NCBI GenBank assembly: GCA_045602655.1
Contig: JAZSBY010000046.1
Span: 1 to 41,477 of the forward strand
Source of the DNA: Fimenecus sp045602655
GTDB taxonomy: Bacteria; Bacillota; Clostridia; Oscillospirales; Acutalibacteraceae
Direction: 5' to 3'
Length of the DNA: 41,477 nucleotides
Part shown: positions 34,101 to 41,032 of the stretch, piece by piece
Layout of the letters: each line of letters opens with the position of its first letter
Numbering within the stretch: position 1 is the first letter of the stretch
Position numbers and translations under genes: made by a program
The notes under the pieces: generated by a model
What the model was told of the DNA's origin: nothing
The model's database searches: none
Seen by the model: the letters and a program-made list of their open reading frames with translations, nothing else

Positions 34101-36365
34101 TACATTTTCGAAATCGTTATAAACGATATACGGGAAATCTGCAAGCTGTTGACCAACAACGAATTCGTCACCATCTGTTGCAGTAATATTATCAATAAGT
34201 GCAAAGTATTTAAGAAGTGTATCCTCCTGCTCTGCACCAAGCATTTCAAGCTGACCTAAATTAAGAAGTGAATAAGCCTGCCAGAGCTTAACGATTTCCT
34301 TTCTTAACACTTCGCTTACCGATGTAATTTTATCCGGATGAGGAAGCTTCTCCATTGTATTAACAATACTTGGAACGAGGTCATCCTTATCACCGTTTGA
34401 AATAAACCATTCTTTTATAGGTTTTGCTTGGTCATAATTAATTGTACCTTCTGCATTACAAGCCTCAAATGCAAGCCATGCTTTTTCCCAGGTTTCTTCA
34501 CGGTTAAGCTTTGCAGCCATTCCTGCTAAGCCTGATGTATCAGGCTGTCTTGTAATGTCGAGGAATGTTGTGCTTTTCCCCTGTGAAACATAAAGAGCTC
34601 TATATTCTTCAATCAATTCAAGAATGTATTCAAGTTCACGATAGTCAGCCCAGTCGGGGTCGGAAATATACTTATCAATTTCATCAAAAATGATTTTAGA
34701 AATTGCTGATTCCTCATCGTAATAGGTTGACATCGGACTACCGGTATTAGGGTTGTCATTAAGGGTGTTTTCGGGATAAGCACCACCGTCTGAACGATAG
34801 AAGAAAATATTATCAACGAAGAAACTGTTCTGAAGACTGTCTGCACTACAATTTTCAAAAGAGAAGCCCATTGTCTTTAAGTCTTCGATTGCACGGTATG
34901 TATTTTCATTTCTTGTTATTGTTCCGGCTGAAAGGTTAACAGTTGCTCGTTTTGCAGCTGCTTCGCCCGCTGTTTGAGTGTACAAACCATCATCATCAGT
35001 TGTACCAACGGCTGCTGCCGGCATGTAACCGACATTCCAACCATCCATCTCGCCATGAGACACACCAAGCTTGATGTGTTCTGCACAGTTAAATTGACGA
35101 TACTGTAACATCAATGCCTCTGTAATACAAGTACCTGCAGGGTCTGCCAAAATAGGTGAAGCCGATTGCAAACTAGCAACATATGCATCACCGTTTGCTT
35201 GTGTTGTCGGTCTTAAAGAACTGCCACTAGCAAAAATATTGTTAGTTGATGCTATAACATCTTTCTTATTTGTTCCAAATTCTGCATTTGTTGTTGTAAT
35301 ATACCTGTTCTCCGTTGAACAGAAGAATTTAAGAGGAACTCGGACATAACCTTTAAAGTTTGCAAGGTCAATTGTACCGTTTGTCATCATTACCTTATTC
35401 CAGCCACCATCTTCACGCTGAACATGGACATAAGGTGCCTCTCCAGTATATGCACTGTATGTAGTGCCTTTAGTTGAATAATGAACAACTTCATTTTCGG
35501 AAACGTCAACATTTTTACCATCTGCCCAGCCTAAAACTGTTTTACACTGTGCACCAAGGTTAAATGCCATTCCCTGAATACTTACTTTTGAGAAATCAAG
35601 CCAGTACCAAACTTCTTCCGCACCCTTGAAGTCCCAAGTTTCACGAGAATATGATGTATAGAAATTCTGTGTACCATTCGGCATATCATTCATAATAAAA
35701 CGAAGTGCCGCTGTATCACCAACATTATCAGAAAGGTCCTCTGTACCTGCTTCAGCAGCAGTTCCCATATAAAGAAGTGCGTTACCTGTGGCTGTAGCAG
35801 TGTTGTCAGAGTCTGTTGCACCATCAAATGTTGCCATCTCACGAACAGCTGTTGCGCTTGTTGAGAAGTTTGCAAATCGGCTTGCATCAATTTCTGCAAC
35901 GGGAACTTCCGTAACAGTTGCATAAAGAGGAAGTGAGAACCAGTTTTGTGTATCAACTGCAGTTACCGTTACACTATAACGATTGTTAGTAAGGTCTATT
36001 TCTCCGATATCTGCCGCAGGGAAAGTTCCTCTGGTGCCTGTTGCTTTAACAGTACTGATTACAGTATCCTTATGTGCTTGGTTTTTAGGACCCATATCAA
36101 CAAGTTCAAGAATATAGAACGCTATTGATAATTCCTCATCCTTAAATGTAGGTTCTGCCTTTGCTTCGGGATATTCTACCTGAATATTGCCCTCATCATC
36201 AAGCCAAGCTCTTGCACCCTCTTCTATTGCATCTTCACTAAATTTCGGTGCAGGGTCATAGGGTATTGTTGCTGCACTGAACAGCATAAACGGAAGCGAT
36301 GTTATAATCAATGTCAACGATAAAACAATTGACACTATTTTTTTAGATGATTTTTTCATTTTCAT
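31146..36365 (-). CDS. Giant secreted surface protein with a C-terminal array-type domain
   Basis: The protein has 1739 residues. Regions: Sec signal peptide (1-32); a beta-rich region (about 150-420) with WYWLDFSKV and GYVRVPLKFF; a helical region (about 560-740); a second similar beta-rich region (about 750-1100) with SLIMYVDFSELESF and GYLMIPLYHI; a long helical part (about 1110-1440) with a calcium-type loop DYNDDGVLENKD near 1285; a beta domain (about 1447-1610); and a last domain (1611-1739) homologous to the array proteins, with VEIPADQEIDW, YTVEANL and WDAVPVGEYKTQLTYTVAL. The two middle beta regions look like a duplicated carbohydrate-binding-like module. There is no LPXTG. It probably sits at the tip or base of a surface structure built from the array proteins (inference). 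Confidence 0.85.
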   Translation of the reverse strand: MKMKKSSKKIVSIVLSLTLIITSLPFMLFSAATIPYDPAPKFSEDAIEEGARAWLDDEGNIQVEYPEAKAEPTFKDEELSIAFYILELVDMGPKNQAHKDTVISTVKATGTRGTFPAADIGEIDLTNNRYSVTVTAVDTQNWFSLPLYATVTEVPVAEIDASRFANFSTSATAVREMATFDGATDSDNTATATGNALLYMGTAAEAGTEDLSDNVGDTAALRFIMNDMPNGTQNFYTSYSRETWDFKGAEEVWYWLDFSKVSIQGMAFNLGAQCKTVLGWADGKNVDVSENEVVHYSTKGTTYSAYTGEAPYVHVQREDGGWNKVMMTNGTIDLANFKGYVRVPLKFFCSTENRYITTTNAEFGTNKKDVIASTNNIFASGSSLRPTTQANGDAYVASLQSASPILADPAGTCITEALMLQYRQFNCAEHIKLGVSHGEMDGWNVGYMPAAAVGTTDDDGLYTQTAGEAAAKRATVNLSAGTITRNENTYRAIEDLKTMGFSFENCSADSLQNSFFVDNIFFYRSDGGAYPENTLNDNPNTGSPMSTYYDEESAISKIIFDEIDKYISDPDWADYRELEYILELIEEYRALYVSQGKSTTFLDITRQPDTSGLAGMAAKLNREETWEKAWLAFEACNAEGTINYDQAKPIKEWFISNGDKDDLVPSIVNTMEKLPHPDKITSVSEVLRKEIVKLWQAYSLLNLGQLEMLGAEQEDTLLKYFALIDNITATDGDEFVVGQQLADFPYIVYNDFENVALGTKAWRLEDNKDTYTTGFTSVNGISAGTHNPGDGVYTMANSWRHLKGIVTYTTNGNENVIDKDLYGYSPTDGDYKQEVMDNKLHYNASSVSITDNGYLHSNAATMDIDSSFKTVSDYEGVFHTVTFSRHGKDSNTYNEFKANNTGLDGLGIFSTKNATGSPSIGLSLIMYVDFSELESFYFSTNIFALDGGVEHKFRVDMGNATLGNITNPNAYKQEHWKYFILDPNTGEWKINHTTSQYAFTSARNSNWGDELSLDGYKGYLMIPLYHIKSGETVLDGSDKLDCNSDWLNSIYAIQFCIGGANNTSLDEKTFTIDNVGFTYDPAAYPSHIWKSYAETFESKSLPAKNFEDAVAAIDPYDETTLQSSVQAARDIYGTLPSYQKGVVASSYAKLEKYMGYVDNPASIPQPDVSAADAVKWIEENLDSKATGASVTGENDLIYPGFMLDANNQVVPYYEAYGLTAELAATLGEFYDNSYIFYSVAEKEQVNKAGFLNAYNAAMRCLKSLESIKTDALTFLPEITALYTVKYDYNDDGVLENKDEGVADSDNYKIGNFISIERKAEVETFKTNMYDQLQYYSKTSIDDGSIYPQLQNTSRGFTYFLNNTRSFTVNGEEINGGIITFRNKLQNIYDNASTKITNRERLSEDEIREIKDTLEEYNNFLPAYYNVEELYELEQKILRLFPVSEVAVFDAETGGSEVTEVSLNNDNEDSMKKTVYVDMTYIATLLESSEIKSIADVSTSVTLQAVSDLKLTQMEGTTYSSLNSFTAGSLVADTVLDLGEYDNLEPNEVFARIPFEIAVDSSVASKAPTGSVYEGSITFNVYETADIEAGLTGEDLVPMATIELPVKFTSTNGTNPTSYKVEIPADQEIDWDDTTTKDVSYTVEANLNNATISIMVEDANADGNNINDLTSTNVGTDGNPFKLTYDAENFKETEFTGEVQAGTKPTDIPSITIKQEYWDAVPVGEYKTQLTYTVALEDGS

Positions 36366-36410
36366 CTTCAGTCGTCCTTTCCTTTGAAAGTACTATATAT
36401 AATAGGTATA

Positions 36411-37247
36411 TTATTTTGCAGGTTTTACATGGATTTCTGTTGCGAATACCATATTGTTAAGTTTTGATAACTGCTTGTCAAGTGAATATGGCTGTGCAAC
36501 TACAACTGCACTGTAAGTTCCCTCTGAAAGAGGTCTGCTGATTGAGAATCTTGAAATTGCATATCCGGGTTGTACAAGTCCTGATTCGTAAAGAAGTTCA
36601 TCACCGTCATCAGCTTTTTTGTTACCATTTTTATCGAGATAAATTGAATACTGCATAAAGCAGATATCTGCATTTTTCTTATCATTTGCAAGTACGAAGT
36701 TCTGTTCCTTCTGACCTGCTATAAAGTTAATCTGGGTAATGCCCCTCATAGTGATATTCTTTACGGAAACATCAATTTCTTCTTCAAGCTTATCCCATAC
36801 ACCTTCGCCCTCATCACCTTCAAGAATCATTCCTCCGGGTGTTGTAACAGGCTCCTTCGGAGTATCAAAAACACCGCTCTGAACAGCATAATATACACCG
36901 AAAATCAATCCTGCCAAAGCAAGAAGTCCTAAAAGGAATAGAAGGATAAGTGCTGCGATTCTGTCCTTCTTAACAGCGATAAATCTGCCGTCATCAAGTT
37001 CGATATAACCAATTACCTTATAACGGATTGAGCTTGTTGCTCTGTAAACAGTTTCTTCAATTCCGTTAACCGTAAGCACACCGGATTCGTGTTTGCCATA
37101 TTTCAACTGACCTACCACACGAATTCCGCCATCTGGATATGCTGCTTTAATCTCTTTAGTTGTGTAATAACCAACCTCAAAGCCTGTATCCTTATTGCGG
37201 TAAGATTCTACATAATCATTTCCTAACTTTATATTGTATTCTGCCAT
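36411..37247 (-). CDS. Single-pass membrane protein, first gene of the surface locus
   Basis: The protein has 278 residues from the ATG at 37247, where GGGAGG lies eight bases upstream; a frame open from further upstream lacks this. Residues 1-96 are cytoplasmic and beta-rich with no family that I recognise. One helix spans 97-121. The outer part (about 130-278) is a beta-sandwich-like domain of a kind seen in Clostridial surface proteins, with an Asp/Asn-rich loop DKNGNKKADDGDE (205-217) and the closing LSEGTYSAVVVAQPYS. With no catalytic residues visible, an anchor, assembly or sensing role for the downstream surface proteins is the best guess. The giant gene begins 45 bases later. Confidence 0.75.
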   Translation of the reverse strand: MAEYNIKLGNDYVESYRNKDTGFEVGYYTTKEIKAAYPDGGIRVVGQLKYGKHESGVLTVNGIEETVYRATSSIRYKVIGYIELDDGRFIAVKKDRIAALILLFLLGLLALAGLIFGVYYAVQSGVFDTPKEPVTTPGGMILEGDEGEGVWDKLEEEIDVSVKNITMRGITQINFIAGQKEQNFVLANDKKNADICFMQYSIYLDKNGNKKADDGDELLYESGLVQPGYAISRFSISRPLSEGTYSAVVVAQPYSLDKQLSKLNNMVFATEIHVKPAK

Positions 37248-37322
37248 TTTAACAGCCTCCCGAAATTGTTTTAAAAAATAATGCAATTAGACATAGTAAC
37301 AATAATACTATTTTACTTATAA

Positions 37323-37352
37323 ATTATACCTCCACCTACGCTTTTTTGTCAA
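37323..37352 (-). promoter_or_regulatory. Consensus promoter of the surface-protein locus
   Basis: On the minus strand a perfect TTGACA (37352-37347) and a perfect TATAAT (37328-37323) are 18 bases apart, with a leader of about 70 bases to the first ATG. The rest of the gap from 37248 to 37627 is A+T-rich, and I see no gene in it. Confidence 0.7.
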
Positions 37353-37627
37353 CTTTTTTTGCATATTTTCATTTAAAAAAGTTCGTATACATCTGATTAT
37401 TTTATGCAAATTGCACAAATTCAACCAGTCTGTGTTAATGAACAAACTTTGTTTTTTTGTTTATTATTTTGTCTGAAAAATAGTAAAAATTTTTATTATT
37501 CTGTCAATACAACTGTTTTTTTCAATCCCCCATAAAATAACAATGACAAATTCTTAAAAATGTCAAACATATCTTCGCATAATTTTTGTTTAAAATCACA
37601 ACAGCATTAAAACCTTACAAAAAAATC

Positions 37628-37673
37628 AAGCGTTGCTGTCAGAAACACAAAATTTCTTCGCAACGCTTTTTTT
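37628..37673 (+). repeat. Copy E6 of the dispersed terminator-like repeat (degenerate loop)
   Basis: AAGCGTTGC (37628-37636) pairs with GCAACGCTT (37660-37668) and a T-run follows. The inner GGGA/TCCC pair is lost, and the left phrase is degenerate (GCATTAAAACCTTAC). It lies about 11 bases past the fucosidase stop and should end that minus-strand transcript. Confidence 0.65.
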
Positions 37674-37683
37674 GTTTATTCTA

Positions 37684-39159
37684 TTATCCTATTGCCATTT
37701 TGAAACAGATTGGCAAATCATTTTTAAATTCACCCTTAAGTTTGATTGTAAGTGCTTTTTCATCTCTTATGAAACTGATTTTTTCATCACTACCTAAAAG
37801 TTCAATACTTTCAATAAGATAGTCATGTGGAATATGCTTTTTAAGGGTCTTAATCTTAACTGTTTTTGATGGTCGCATTTGGAATACATAAAGATACCCA
37901 TTTTTATATGTGAATCTGAAATCCTTATTTGTAAATGCTTTTTCGTCACCATCCTGAAAGAAACCATCTTTTGCATTGACCTTGCCCTCACCAAACTGTT
38001 TCCAGAAGGTTGTGCCGTAAATGCCTTCACCGTTTATCTCAAGCCACTCGCCCATTGTAAGGAGCACTTCAGTTTCCTCGTCGGTAATTGTACCATCTGC
38101 TTTTGGGCCAATATTGATAAGAAGATTGCCATTCTTTGAAACAATATCCACAAGGTCGCAGATTATCTGTCTTGCACTTTTGAACTTATTGTCAACAGTA
38201 TATCCCCAAGAATGTTTGCCTATTGCAGTATCAGTTTGCCAATAGATTGGGGAAATACCCGTGAGTGCTCCTCGCTCAACATCAAATGTAGCAACATTTG
38301 GCGGAAATGCCTCGTGTTTATAGTTGATAGTTACTTCCCTGCCCCATTCTTCTGCTCTGTTATAGTAATATGCAGCAAGTTTTTTAAGATATGGTTTGAA
38401 GCTATGGTTATGAATCCACCAATCAAAATAAAGAACGGAGGGTTGATATTTATCAATGATTTCGCAAGTACGAACAAGCCAGTCCTCAAGCCATTCTTGA
38501 CTTGCACCTTGAGAATATGTATCTGCAGTCGTTTTATGGATAATATCAGGGTCAAACTCCTTTGAATAAACAGCAGGACCATAAAAATCACGATAATTAT
38601 CGTCATTTACATCGCTGTCGCAAAGACGACCCGGATTCATAAAGAAATAATGCTCTGCTCTATGGGTTGAAGCACAAATAGTAAGCCCCTGTTTTTCGCA
38701 TTCTGCTTTTAATTCACCAACAACATCACGGCAAGGTCCCATTTCAACGGAATTCCATTTATTAAATTCTGTTTCATACATTGCAAAACCGTCGTGATGC
38801 TCTGCAACAGGCATAACATATTTTATACCTGCCTTTTTGAAAAGAGAAACCCATTTTTCTGCATCAAATTTTTCTGCTTTAAACATAGGAATAAAATCCT
38901 TATATCCGAATTTATCTTGAGGTCCCCAGGTTTTTCTGTGATGGTTATATTCGCGGACTGATTTATCATACATCCCCCTTGAATACCACTCATTTCCGAA
39001 TGCCGGTACTGAATAAACACCCCAATGTATAAACACGCCTAATTTATCGTGCATATACCAAGAAGGTACTTTATGTTGAGCAAGAGATTCCCAATCTGCT
39101 TTGAATTTTCCTTTTTCATTTACTTGGTCAATTAAGTACAAATATTCTTTTGTCGTCAT
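37684..39159 (-). CDS. Alpha-L-fucosidase, GH29 family, cytoplasmic
   Basis: The protein has 491 residues with no signal peptide. GH29 features: WYMHDKLGVFIHWGVYSVP near 35-52, the HH pair in AEHHDGFAMY (121-122), and the nucleophile D246 in VLYFDWWIH. A C-terminal beta-domain (about 390-491) follows. It should release L-fucose from host or dietary fucosylated glycans after their uptake. The start is uncertain: I prefer the ATG at 39159 with GGATG upstream, but in-frame ATGs at 39168 and 39177 exist. It follows hflX by 38-56 bases on the same strand, so it may be partly read from the hflX promoter. Repeat E6 follows its stop. Confidence 0.9.
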   Translation of the reverse strand: MTTKEYLYLIDQVNEKGKFKADWESLAQHKVPSWYMHDKLGVFIHWGVYSVPAFGNEWYSRGMYDKSVREYNHHRKTWGPQDKFGYKDFIPMFKAEKFDAEKWVSLFKKAGIKYVMPVAEHHDGFAMYETEFNKWNSVEMGPCRDVVGELKAECEKQGLTICASTHRAEHYFFMNPGRLCDSDVNDDNYRDFYGPAVYSKEFDPDIIHKTTADTYSQGASQEWLEDWLVRTCEIIDKYQPSVLYFDWWIHNHSFKPYLKKLAAYYYNRAEEWGREVTINYKHEAFPPNVATFDVERGALTGISPIYWQTDTAIGKHSWGYTVDNKFKSARQIICDLVDIVSKNGNLLINIGPKADGTITDEETEVLLTMGEWLEINGEGIYGTTFWKQFGEGKVNAKDGFFQDGDEKAFTNKDFRFTYKNGYLYVFQMRPSKTVKIKTLKKHIPHDYLIESIELLGSDEKISFIRDEKALTIKLKGEFKNDLPICFKMAIG

Positions 39160-39215
39160 CTGTATCATCCAATCCATTGTAAAATATTACATTTATTTTT
39201 AAAAGTGCTCTACAC

Positions 39216-40463
39216 TCAAATTACATAATCCTTGTATTTTTCTGCCTCATTTAAGGGAAGGCTTACTCTGAGTAATGTTCCGTCATTAGAAAATTCTTCC
39301 GTGAGAATTTTGCCTGAGTTACGGATATTGTTTACCAAGGCACCCTTTGAGTACGGAATTAGCAGTTGGAGTGTCACACTTTTAAGTTCAAGAGTTTTCT
39401 CAATTTCTTTTAATAGTAAATCAAGGTTAACACCCTTTAAGGCACTAATCATAACGGTTTTTCCCATAGAAATCAGGTCGAAAACATTTTCTGCCTTGTC
39501 ACACTTATTCATTACTGTGATGATATTATCACCCTTACAGCCCAGTTCTCGCAAAATATCGGTGGTAATTTCAATATGCTCATTACAATGAATATCCGAT
39601 GCATCACAGACATTGAGAATCACATCGGCTTCGCTTGCCTCTTCGAGGGTTGATTTAAATGCCTTGACCAAATCGTGGGGCAGACGGCTTACAAATCCTA
39701 CTGTGTCAATGAGCATAACATCTTGACCGTTGGGTAAAGTGAGTTTTCGAGAAGTTGGGTCAAGAGTAGCAAAAAGCTTGTCCTCGGCAAGTACGCCTGC
39801 ATCCGTCAGGGCATTCATAAGGGTTGATTTTCCCGCATTTGTATAGCCAACGAGAGCAACAGTAATCACACCGTCTTTTTCTCGTCTTTTACGCAAAAAA
39901 CCGCGACGTTTTTCAACCTCGTCAAGTTGTTCTTGTAAGGAGTGCATTCTTCGCATAATATGGCGACGGTCACTTTCCAGTTTTGTTTCACCCGGTCCGC
40001 GAGTGCCGATTCCGCCTCCAAGTCGGGAAAGTTCTTTACCTTTACCTGTAAGTCTGGGCAGAGAATATTTAAGTTGAGCCAATTCAACCTGCAATTTGCC
40101 CTCACTTGTCTTTGCTCTCAATGCGAAAATGTCTAAAATCAACTGTGTTCTGTCAACAACACGGACTTTGGTAGCATTTTCTATATTTCTAATCTGTGAC
40201 GGAGTCAGTTCACCGTCGCAAACGATTAAATCGATTTCTTGGTTATGGCAAAAGAGTTCCGCCTCAGCGAGTCTTCCTTTGCCAAGGTAGGTTGCACCGT
40301 CAGGGGTGCTTTTCCTTTGAATTATTGAGCCAACAACAGAAGCCCCTGCACTTTCGGTGAGGAGCGTTAATTCTTCAATACTGGCATCTGCATCAAAATC
40401 CCCTGTGTCAACTGAGATAAGCAGTGCCTTTTCAGGCTCTTGTGTGATTTCGTAAAATTCCAT
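39216..40463 (-). CDS. hflX: GTPase HflX
   Basis: The protein has 415 residues from the ATG at 40463 with AAAGGA upstream; a longer frame to 40541 lacks support and encodes an unusual Gly/Ser-rich start. The HflX signature GIGTRGPGETKLESDRR lies near 151-167. G-domain motifs follow: GYTNAGKST (206-214), the DTVGFVSRLPHDL switch, and NKCD. HflX is a ribosome-associated GTPase that splits stalled or heat-damaged 70S ribosomes. The length fits the family (about 410-430). Confidence 0.93.
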   Translation of the reverse strand: MEFYEITQEPEKALLISVDTGDFDADASIEELTLLTESAGASVVGSIIQRKSTPDGATYLGKGRLAEAELFCHNQEIDLIVCDGELTPSQIRNIENATKVRVVDRTQLILDIFALRAKTSEGKLQVELAQLKYSLPRLTGKGKELSRLGGGIGTRGPGETKLESDRRHIMRRMHSLQEQLDEVEKRRGFLRKRREKDGVITVALVGYTNAGKSTLMNALTDAGVLAEDKLFATLDPTSRKLTLPNGQDVMLIDTVGFVSRLPHDLVKAFKSTLEEASEADVILNVCDASDIHCNEHIEITTDILRELGCKGDNIITVMNKCDKAENVFDLISMGKTVMISALKGVNLDLLLKEIEKTLELKSVTLQLLIPYSKGALVNNIRNSGKILTEEFSNDGTLLRVSLPLNEAEKYKDYVI

Positions 40464-40563
40464 ATATTTTCCTTTGTTTTGTGTGTAAAAAAGTGGTGAA
40501 GAGAATTCCCCTCCACCACCGATACTTTTTAGTGTCTTCAATTTTACACATCAGTTAATTTTT

Positions 40564-40707
40564 AGTGAAATACTTTGTTTATACAAAATGTGAAATGAAA
40601 TTCACTCGTCGTAAGACAACTTCCACTGTCCAACGGACAATTCCACATACTACAAGTATATTTCACTCACTCTGTAGAGTGGATTTCACTGTAAAGCCAT
40701 GCTTTAC
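40564..40707 (+). repeat. Tandem run of short palindromes spaced by TTTCACT
   Basis: Six short hairpins follow one another at a spacing of about 20-23 bases. Five are joined by TTCCACT/TTTCACT-type spacers: GTC-gtaa-GAC (40608-40617), TGTCC-aac-GGACA (40627-40639), ATACT-aca-AGTAT (40647-40659), CACTCT-gt-AGAGTG (40668-40681), and GTAAAG-ccatg-CTTTAC (40691-40707). A first TTTGT-ttat-ACAAA is flanked by AGTGAAAT at 40564-40571, the inverse of ATTTCACT at 40683-40690. Each arm differs in sequence while the spacer is kept. Confidence 0.6.
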
Positions 40708-40710
40708 ATA

Positions 40711-40854
40711 TTAGCAGCAGCAATCATAGTCCTTACGCTGGCAACCACAGTTGTTATTGCGTTCACAACCACAACCGCCATTGTTATTATCAGAGAGAAG
40801 AATTAAGATGATGATAATAATCAACCAAGTGTTGTTACCGAAGAAGTTACACAT
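40711..40854 (-). CDS. 47-residue Cys-rich membrane miniprotein
   Basis: This small protein starts at an ATG (40854-40852) with AAGGAGG eight bases upstream and ends at TAA (40713-40711). Residues 10-20 are a pure Ile/Leu stretch (WLIIIIIL), long enough for one short membrane segment. The tail is rich in Asn and Gly and has six of its seven Cys as CGC, CGC and CCC. Similar tiny proteins with an aromatic start, an Ile run and a Gly/Cys tail occur in spore-forming Firmicutes; some are tied to the spore coat (YjcZ-like). That link is by analogy. The ribosome site is one of the strongest in the window. Confidence 0.65.
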   Translation of the reverse strand: MCNFFGNNTWLIIIIILILLSDNNNGGCGCERNNNCGCQRKDYDCCC

Positions 40855-40924
40855 TTATTTTTCCTCCTTCCCATAATGAACTTACATTACATTTTATGGA
40901 AAAGAGAAGAATGTGTTACATTTC

Positions 40925-40956
40925 TAATGCGTAATGCTGAATTCGTAATGCGTAAT
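40925..40956 (+). repeat. Short direct repeat TAATGCGTAAT
   Basis: TAATGCGTAAT occurs at 40925-40935 and again at 40946-40956, 21 bases apart, in the A+T-rich leader of the 47-residue gene. A minus-strand TATAAT (40963-40958) lies alongside. It could be part of that gene's control region. Confidence 0.35.
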
Positions 40957-41014
40957 TATTATATCAGTTGGTTTGTACTTTAATTTCGAATTATAAATTG
41001 CGAATTTCGAAATT

Positions 41015-41032
41015 GCATCATTTTAATGATGC
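41015..41032 (-). terminator. Small hairpin across the leuD stop codon
   Basis: GCATCATT (41015-41022) and AATGATGC (41025-41032) form a perfect 8-base stem with a 2-base loop that includes the leuD stop codon. The T-run behind it on the minus strand is weak, so it may slow or protect the transcript end more than stop it. Confidence 0.35.

Noticed and set aside
40464..40541. A longer N-terminus for HflX
   Set aside because: The extra 26 residues are Gly/Ser-rich, lack a ribosome site, and the family starts near the ATG at 40463.
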